From the NCBI RefSeq assembly GCF_009371885.1, contig NZ_QLZA01000002.1:1-64000 (forward strand): DNA of 64,000 nt, given 5' to 3'. A program made the translations under genes and the position numbers. The notes under the pieces were generated by a model that searched no databases, had not been told where the DNA came from, and saw only the letters and a list, made by a program, of their open reading frames with translations. Positions 56,076 to 64,000 of the stretch are shown here, in pieces. Origin of the DNA: Bifidobacterium tibiigranuli (GTDB lineage: Bacteria > Actinomycetota > Actinomycetes > Actinomycetales > Bifidobacteriaceae). Position 1 is the stretch's first letter. Every line of letters begins with the position of its first letter.

Positions 56076-57167
56076 ATGAGCGACGACCAGCAGATGACTG
56101 CAGCGGGCAATGAGATGAGCGCGAGCTTCCTAGCGGCGAAGCGGCTTTCCGAGCAGACCAAGGCGCAGCTCGACGCGAATCCGGGCCGTTTCACGATGCT
56201 CACTGGCGACCGGCCGACCGGCCGACTGCACCTCGGCCACTACTTCGGCTCGATTCAGGAGCGTGTCGCCATGCAGAACAAGGGCGTGCACTCCAACATC
56301 ATCATTGCCGACTATCAGGTGATTACTGACCGCGACACGACCGAGCATATCGAAGACAATGTGCTCAACCTCGTGCTCGACTATCTTGCGGCGGGCATCG
56401 ACCCGACCAAGACCATGATCTACACACATTCCGCGGTGCCGGCCGAAAACCAGCTGATGCTGCCGTTCCTGTCGCTGGTGACCGAGGCCGAGCTACACCG
56501 CAACCCCACCGTGAAGTCCGAGATGGAGGCCTCCGGCCACGCATTGACCGGGCTGCTGCTGACCTACCCCGTGCATCAGGCGTGCGACATCCTCTTCTGC
56601 AAGGCCAACGTCGTGCCGATCGGTAAGGACAACCTGCCGCATGTGGAGATCACGCGCACCATCGCGCGGCGCTTCAACGAGCGTTACGCGCCCAAGCACC
56701 CCGTGTTCCCCGAGCCTTCGGCGATTCTGTCCGAGGCGCCCGAGATTCCTGGCTTGGACGGCCGCAAGATGAGCAAATCCTACGGCAACTCAATCATGTT
56801 GGGCGCCACCGCGCAGGAGACGACGAAGCTCATCAAGAAGAGCCCGACCGACTCCGAGCGCCGCATCACCTTCGACCCCATCGCCCGCCCCCAGGTTTCC
56901 GCGCTGCTGACAACCGCCGGCCTGGTGACCGACCGCGACCCGAAGGATATCGCCGAGGAAATCGGCGACGCGGGTGCCGGCGCGCTGAAGCAGTACGTCA
57001 TCGACTCGGTGAACGAATTCCTTGCCCCGCACCGCGAGCGCCGCGCCGAGCTCGCCAAGGATATGGATTCGATCCGCGACATCCTGCACGACGGCAACAA
57101 CCGCGCCAACGCCATCGCCGAGCAGACCCTCGATGAGGTGCGCGCCGCGATGGGCATGAAGTACTGA
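56076..57167 (+). CDS. trpS: Tryptophanyl-tRNA synthetase
   Basis: A 363-residue class I synthetase; ATG 56076 has AAAGGA six bases upstream. It charges tRNA-Trp. Marks are the nucleotide motif TGRLHLGHYFGS (HIGH-like) and the KMSKS loop GRKMSKSYGNSI, with YTHSAVPAENQLMLPFL between. I see no T-box leader upstream. Confidence 0.96.
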   Translation: MSDDQQMTAAGNEMSASFLAAKRLSEQTKAQLDANPGRFTMLTGDRPTGRLHLGHYFGSIQERVAMQNKGVHSNIIIADYQVITDRDTTEHIEDNVLNLVLDYLAAGIDPTKTMIYTHSAVPAENQLMLPFLSLVTEAELHRNPTVKSEMEASGHALTGLLLTYPVHQACDILFCKANVVPIGKDNLPHVEITRTIARRFNERYAPKHPVFPEPSAILSEAPEIPGLDGRKMSKSYGNSIMLGATAQETTKLIKKSPTDSERRITFDPIARPQVSALLTTAGLVTDRDPKDIAEEIGDAGAGALKQYVIDSVNEFLAPHRERRAELAKDMDSIRDILHDGNNRANAIAEQTLDEVRAAMGMKY

Positions 57168-57220
57168 GCGGGCATTCGCAGGCTCGGTGCTGATGCCGAG
57201 CCTGCTGATACCGAGCCTGA

Positions 57221-57304
57221 GCGTACGTTTTTCTGATTGCTCACGAGGGCCGTGTTGGAAAACGTACGCTGACAGCGATTCAGCGTACGTTTTCCAACAC
57301 GGCC
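57221..57304. repeat. Tandem palindromic units, 62-bp period, locus 9
   Basis: GCGTACGTTTTTC and GCGTACGTTTTCC start at 57221 and 57283 (62 bp). The right part of unit 1 and the left part of unit 2 form a perfect 25-bp inverted repeat (57248-57272 with 57280-57304, 7-base loop). It lies between the convergent trpS and guaB1 genes. Confidence 0.85.
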
Positions 57305-57318
57305 CCATTTAACGTGGA

Positions 57319-60013
<2,695 letters not shown>

Positions 60014-60076
60014 CCCAGGGAAGCCGGAGGGCGGATTCAGCATAGTTTGTGATGGGCGGCAGTAGGCAGTCTGTCT

Positions 60077-60235
60077 ACTGGGCTACTGGACTACTGGACT
60101 ACTGGACGGATTCGTGCGCTTTCCGATACCAAACGCAAGAATGTACCCAGTGTCAGGCAATCAGCCGGGCATACTGGACATACTGGGCATACCGCTGCGT
60201 TTTTTATCGTTCGCAACGTATAAATCCGTCCAGTA
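60077..60235. repeat. Short tandem repeats and distant inverted repeat upstream of the GT2 gene
   Basis: CTACTGGA-type 8-bp repeats (four, 60075-60106) and CATACTGG-type 9-bp repeats (about 60164-60190), with inverted arms near 60100-60112 (TACTGGACGGATT) and 60223-60235 (AATCCGTCCAGTA). The gap 60014-60280 has no gene. Confidence 0.5.
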
Positions 60236-60280
60236 CCACTTGTCGAGCAGCGCTAGCCGCTGGCGTTTATACTGGAACGC

Positions 60281-61312
60281 ATGAGTCTTACCGTCACCGC
60301 CATCGTCGTGTCCTACAACCGCGCGGGTCTGCTGCAGGAGTGCCTCGACGCGCTGACCTCGCAGACCCGGCAGCCGGATCGCGTCATCGTCATCGACAAC
60401 GCCAGCACCGATGGCGCGGCTGATGTGGCGAAGCGGCACCCCTTGCAGCCCGAGGTCACCGTACTCGATCACAATGTGGGCGGCGCTGGCGGATTCTGCG
60501 CCGGAATCGCCCGCGCACTGGCCGACGCTGCCACCGACCCTGCCATACTGGACGCCGCAAACCATCCTGACGACAACCACAGCCAACAGGCGAACCACTA
60601 CGTCTGGCTTATGGACGACGACACCATCCCCACACCCACGGCCTTGGAGCAGCTGCTCGCCGCCGCTGGCGAGGCCCGCGAGCACAATGGCGTTTGGCCG
60701 GCCGTCCTTGGTTCGAAGGCGCTGTGGACCGACGGCCGCGAGCATCTGATGAACAAGCCGCGCCCGCGCACCTGGCGCGCGCTGGGCGCTGCGAAACTGC
60801 AGCAATCGGCCGAAGCCTTCCAAGTGCGTTCATTGTCGTTCGTCTCCTGCCTCATCAACGCGCGCATGATCGAATCCGCCCACGCGCTGCCCCGCGCCGC
60901 GTATTTCCTGTGGAACGACGACTACGAATACACCACGAAGCTGCTCCGCCGCGCGACCGGCTACTATGTGCCTGCCAGCGAAGTCATACACAAGACGAAG
61001 GTCTTCGGTTCCAGCGACGCCGACCCGGGCGAGCGCTTCTTCTTCGAAGTGCGCAACAAGCTGTGGATTCTGCGATTCTCGCGCAGCAACTTCACCGCAG
61101 CCGAATACGCCGAACTGCTGCTCAAAACCCTGCGCCGCTGGGTGCTGACCTACTGGCGTTCACCGGACCGCGCGGTCATCCTCGACTGCCTCAAGCGCGG
61201 CCTGCGCGAAGGCCTTGGACAGCGCCCCGCAGGCAACGCGGAGCTGCTGGCCGGCAACCCCGAAATCGTCGCCGCCATCGGTGCTGTGGAAATCAGTGCT
61301 GCGAAGGGCTGA
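60281..61312 (+). CDS. GT2-family glycosyltransferase (GlfT1/rhamnosyltransferase-like)
   Basis: A 343-residue GT-A enzyme: VTAIVVSYNRAGLLQECLDAL, VIVIDNASTDG, NVGGAGGF, the metal motif WLMDDDTIPTP and the acceptor-region WNDDYEYTTKL. The closest type adds galactofuranose or rhamnose to cell-wall glycans from the cytoplasmic side. No membrane segment is present. It converges with the DUF6541 gene, another wall-glycan candidate. Confidence 0.88.
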   Translation: MSLTVTAIVVSYNRAGLLQECLDALTSQTRQPDRVIVIDNASTDGAADVAKRHPLQPEVTVLDHNVGGAGGFCAGIARALADAATDPAILDAANHPDDNHSQQANHYVWLMDDDTIPTPTALEQLLAAAGEAREHNGVWPAVLGSKALWTDGREHLMNKPRPRTWRALGAAKLQQSAEAFQVRSLSFVSCLINARMIESAHALPRAAYFLWNDDYEYTTKLLRRATGYYVPASEVIHKTKVFGSSDADPGERFFFEVRNKLWILRFSRSNFTAAEYAELLLKTLRRWVLTYWRSPDRAVILDCLKRGLREGLGQRPAGNAELLAGNPEIVAAIGAVEISAAKG

Positions 61313-61325
61313 GGTCCGTCGAGTC

Positions 61326-61436
61326 CTAGTACAAACGTCACGCGAATAGGGTCATTGCGTGACGATAGTCCGAGTAACTGACGGCTCTAGTACCAATATC
61401 ACGCTCATGGGGCATTTTGCGTGACAACACTACTAG
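61326..61436. repeat. Tandem palindromic units, 61-bp period, locus 10
   Basis: CTAGTAC starts at 61326 and 61387 (61 bp), with right arms GCGTGACGATAG and GCGTGACAACACTACTAG. Related in arm sequence to loci 3 and 7 but with more mismatches. It lies between convergent genes. Confidence 0.75.
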
Positions 61437-61483
61437 AAGACCCCTCACCGAACTCTCAGGCCCTCAGACCCTCACACCACCGA

Positions 61484-63688
61484 CTACGGCCGACTGCCCA
61501 TCCCGCAGCCGGTGATCCAGTACAGAGTCGCGCGACCCTGATGGTCGACGGGCTGCATGGCTCCTGCGACCGGGCGCATGCCGGCGAATATCGCGTGCTG
61601 CGGGTCGCCGGGCGCGTACGAGCCACCCATATCCAAGTACCAGTGCAGGTTGTTGCGCTGGATGATCTCGCAGACTTGCGGATCGGTTTTCATCTTGCCC
61701 AAATGCAGTGCGAGATAGGCATGATCGTAATCCCACAGCATGTTGAGATGCGCATAATATGGCGTGCGCCGACCTATGGCGAGCATGAATCCGCTGCCGT
61801 TCCACGGGTCGGAAATCACCCCTTCGCCCTCCCCCACATGCGAGCCCAGGCGCCTGAGCAGCAGATACTCGTCGCGCGAAAGCATCGGGTCATCCGAGCC
61901 GTTTGCGGCGAAGGCGTAGGTCCGGCCGACTGCCCGCTGCATGCCGTCGGCCTGCGGATTGGCGACGCAGGCCAGCAGACCGATAATAGCGGCCACCGCC
62001 AGCGCGCAGGAACGCAGCACGAGCGACGGCTGCCGACCTGACTGCCCGCGCCGAGCCAGCGCCGATGACGCCATATCGAGCAGCCAGAGCAGCGACCAGC
62101 ATATGAGCGGCAACGCAGCGATAGGCCAAGCCGCGAAGAGCCGGCGCTGATCCTTGTACCACAGCGCGGTCACCACCTTCGCCCAATCGGCATGGGTCCC
62201 CGCGCAGCTGATGAATACGAAGCCCAGCAGCGCGAAGGACGCCACCATAATGAGGCTTTCCTGCGTATGCGCCAGCAGCGCGACCACGACGGCGGCGATC
62301 AGCAGCACGGCAATCGGCCAGAACACGGCCATGCGCTGATCCGTCGAGTCGATGGGGACACCCAGCGCAAAGCGCTTGATTGCCGACGGGATGTCTTCGG
62401 TCGGCAGGGCCGGGCCGCCGTTGAGATGGCCGGAGATGGGCCGTGAATTGTCGCGCAGATACATATTCACGAAGATTTTGAAGCCCACGGCCAGCACAGC
62501 GACCACCGCGAGCACGCCAGCGCCCAAGGCAATCCGGAAGGCCTTGGCATTGGCGCGCCGCAATGCGCCGGCCGCCTGCACCAGCCACACGAGCAGCAGC
62601 GGCAACGCCAGCAATATCACGGTCAGCGTGACGCGGAAATGGCAGAACGACACTGCGATTACGCCCACGGCGACCCATCCGAGGCCGTCCAGCGCCGTTG
62701 CCCTGCTCACCTTCCAGTCGTGGCGGCACCATTGCCACAGCAGCGCCAACAGCACCGGCGCAACCACTTGGGCGGCAAACATCGAATACAGCGTGCCCCA
62801 ATCCAGCAGGAGGAACGGGAAGCCAGCGCTGACCGCCGACAGGGCCGGCGCCAGAAAGTCGGAGATGACGCGGCGGCCGCAAATAACACGGACGAGATAC
62901 AGCATCGAAATCGGCCAGATAAGCGCTGCGAACACCAGCCAGGCGGCAGTGATGGCCGTGGTCGCGCTGGCTCCGGGGACCGCGCTGCCACCCAAGGCGG
63001 CGAACTGCTGGAAGGCTATCGGGTAGACTTCGCGAATCGGCGGCAGCGCGTGCAGCGACGAGGCCTGGCCGGTGAGCATCATGCGGGCGACCACATTGTC
63101 GTGAAACACCGAATCATAGTTCTGCGTGACCTGCTCCGGGGAAGGCACGGCGCGCATCAACCGCAACGTCACGGTGAGCGCCGCCAACGCAACGCCCGCG
63201 CATGCGGGAAGCCAGAAACGGCATAAGCGCAGGACCTCGCGGCAGCATTGCGCAAAAGTCTGCGGAGTCGGGCGCTTCGAAGCCGGACGAACGGAATCCG
63301 CCTGAAGCGTGTCGGTCGCTGCGCCGGATTGCGCGGAATCTGCGGAATCTATGGAGCCTGCGGACGACGCGCGATTCGCGGTCTCAGCATGCCGCAGCCC
63401 GCGCTGCATCAGCCGCATTGCCTCACGACGGCCAGCTATGGAAAGCACGACAACCAGCACCAGCGCGCAGGACATGAGGTAGCTCCACCACTCCCACCTC
63501 ATCCCAAGCGGATAAGCGATGACGCCGCCCACGCCCGCGATGGCGAGCGAGACCACGGGTGCCAGCGCGGCAAGCTCTACGGTTCCGCGCCGCCCGGCGG
63601 CGGCAGCGATCAGCGTGCCCGGCACATAGATCGCGAGTATGACGGCCACGACCAAGGGCACAGCCTGCTGCCATGTGGACAGTTCCAT
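61484..63688 (-). CDS. DUF6541 polytopic membrane protein
   Basis: A 734-residue protein with about 13-15 membrane segments in the N-terminal two thirds (starting VPLVVAVILAIYVPGTLIAAAA) and an extracellular C-terminal part with conserved WNGSGFMLAIGRRTPYY and YLDMGGSYAPGDPQHAI. The family resembles GT-C type glycosyltransferases, including arabinofuranosyl-like enzymes, so it may use polyprenyl-linked sugars outside the cell. It is adjacent to a GT2 gene and to a further minus-strand gene upstream. Confidence 0.82.
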   Translation of the reverse strand: MELSTWQQAVPLVVAVILAIYVPGTLIAAAAGRRGTVELAALAPVVSLAIAGVGGVIAYPLGMRWEWWSYLMSCALVLVVVLSIAGRREAMRLMQRGLRHAETANRASSAGSIDSADSAQSGAATDTLQADSVRPASKRPTPQTFAQCCREVLRLCRFWLPACAGVALAALTVTLRLMRAVPSPEQVTQNYDSVFHDNVVARMMLTGQASSLHALPPIREVYPIAFQQFAALGGSAVPGASATTAITAAWLVFAALIWPISMLYLVRVICGRRVISDFLAPALSAVSAGFPFLLLDWGTLYSMFAAQVVAPVLLALLWQWCRHDWKVSRATALDGLGWVAVGVIAVSFCHFRVTLTVILLALPLLLVWLVQAAGALRRANAKAFRIALGAGVLAVVAVLAVGFKIFVNMYLRDNSRPISGHLNGGPALPTEDIPSAIKRFALGVPIDSTDQRMAVFWPIAVLLIAAVVVALLAHTQESLIMVASFALLGFVFISCAGTHADWAKVVTALWYKDQRRLFAAWPIAALPLICWSLLWLLDMASSALARRGQSGRQPSLVLRSCALAVAAIIGLLACVANPQADGMQRAVGRTYAFAANGSDDPMLSRDEYLLLRRLGSHVGEGEGVISDPWNGSGFMLAIGRRTPYYAHLNMLWDYDHAYLALHLGKMKTDPQVCEIIQRNNLHWYLDMGGSYAPGDPQHAIFAGMRPVAGAMQPVDHQGRATLYWITGCGMGSRP

Positions 63689-63760
63689 ATGCGTTATGCC
63701 TCGTTTCCGTCTTGTTGTGCGAGAGCAGCTGCGACTGAATGCTGCTGCGGTCAGCCTCTC

Positions 63761-64000
63761 CTAGCGAGCGCTGCGGTTCTTTGACTCATTCATTTCAGAA
63801 ATACTGCGTTTAGAAATACTGTGTTCGGAGTTGCCATGCCCGGAGCTGTCGCTGCTGCTCCCTCTATCGTTTCGTCTACTGTTGCGCCCATTGCTGAGTC
63901 CATCGTTACACCCATCGTTGCTTCCGCTGCTACGTTCGCTGCTACGTTCATTGCTGCGCCCGCTGCCGCGATTGCGTTGCGCCTTGCGCCGCCCGCTGCC
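63761..64000 (-). CDS. C-terminal tail of an unidentified protein, partial
   Basis: On the minus strand an open frame enters from the right edge and stops at TAG 63761-63763, 72 bp before the DUF6541 start. The 79 residues are Ser/Arg/Asn/Gly-rich (RSNERSSERSSGSNDG) and end ESKNRSAR, like a polar tail of a membrane enzyme. A second, Ala-rich frame is open to 63795, so the frame choice is uncertain. Nothing identifies the family. Confidence 0.4.
   Translation of the reverse strand, partial: GSGRRKAQRNRGSGRSNERSSERSSGSNDGCNDGLSNGRNSRRNDRGSSSDSSGHGNSEHSISKRSISEMNESKNRSAR

Noticed and set aside
63795..64000. Ala-rich minus-strand frame at the right edge
   Set aside because: It is open, but the alternative Ser/Arg-rich frame, ending at 63761, has third-position base use closer to the neighbouring genes; neither is proven.

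Overview
The window reads as chromosomal DNA of a Bifidobacterium (Actinobacteria). It has high G+C, strong AGGAG-type ribosome binding sites, the actinobacterial rpsF-ssb-rpsR-rplI cluster, and the near-origin block fhaA-fhaB-pstP-rodA-pbpA-pknA-pknB with pabA, a class E sortase, a DUF881 protein, crgA and a rhomboid protease. The species cannot be named from sequence alone. In other actinobacteria this block lies close to dnaA, and a cluster of seven DnaA-box-like 9-mers at 44.12-44.27 kb fits that setting. dnaA itself is not in the window.

Layout. 0-1.8 kb: N-terminal part of a pilin-like surface adhesin on the minus strand, running off the left edge, with a ten-G tract in its signal peptide that puts it out of frame here. 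2.4-5.7 kb: AbiEi/DUF559-like protein, Cys-rich small protein, Fur-family regulator, siderophore-interacting flavoprotein. 6.1-8.1 kb: ribosomal protein/SSB operon. 8.4-14.8 kb: three zinc-ribbon membrane proteins, one with PASTA-like repeats. 15-16.3 kb: secreted PPC/DUF5648 protein, with another ten-G tract about 115 bp upstream. 16.7-30.2 kb: housekeeping and metabolic genes (prs, K+ channel, DsrE-like, YeiH exporter with LysR regulator, chorismate mutase, coaBC, frameshifted S51 peptidase, PatB/MalY aminotransferase, lipase, S9 peptidase). 30.6-39.6 kb: a seven-gene plus-strand operon for Ser/Thr phospho-signalling and elongation-type cell wall synthesis, its last four genes joined by 4-bp overlaps. 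39.9-45.5 kb: pabA, sortase, DUF881, crgA, DnaA-box region, rhomboid, small membrane protein. 45.7-57.2 kb: MFS transporter, glycogen phosphorylase, SCP-like protein, a glutamate/glutamine-type ABC transporter without an ATPase gene, C39-like protein, DUF3073 protein, trpS. 57.3-64 kb: guaB1, a complete IS30-type element, a GT2 glycosyltransferase, a DUF6541 membrane protein and the tail of another gene.

Two kinds of non-coding repeat stand out. (i) At least ten intergenic places carry tandem palindromic units. At most places the unit repeats at 61-63 bp, although the palindrome sequence differs from locus to locus; many sit between convergent genes, some between divergent ones. (ii) A separate family of about 370-bp inverted-repeat elements, marked by TTAAGCAC motifs, appears twice complete (17.8 kb and 43.6 kb, in opposite orientation) and once as a half (4.65 kb). 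With the two ten-G tracts in front of or inside secreted-protein genes, these are the most unusual features of the window.
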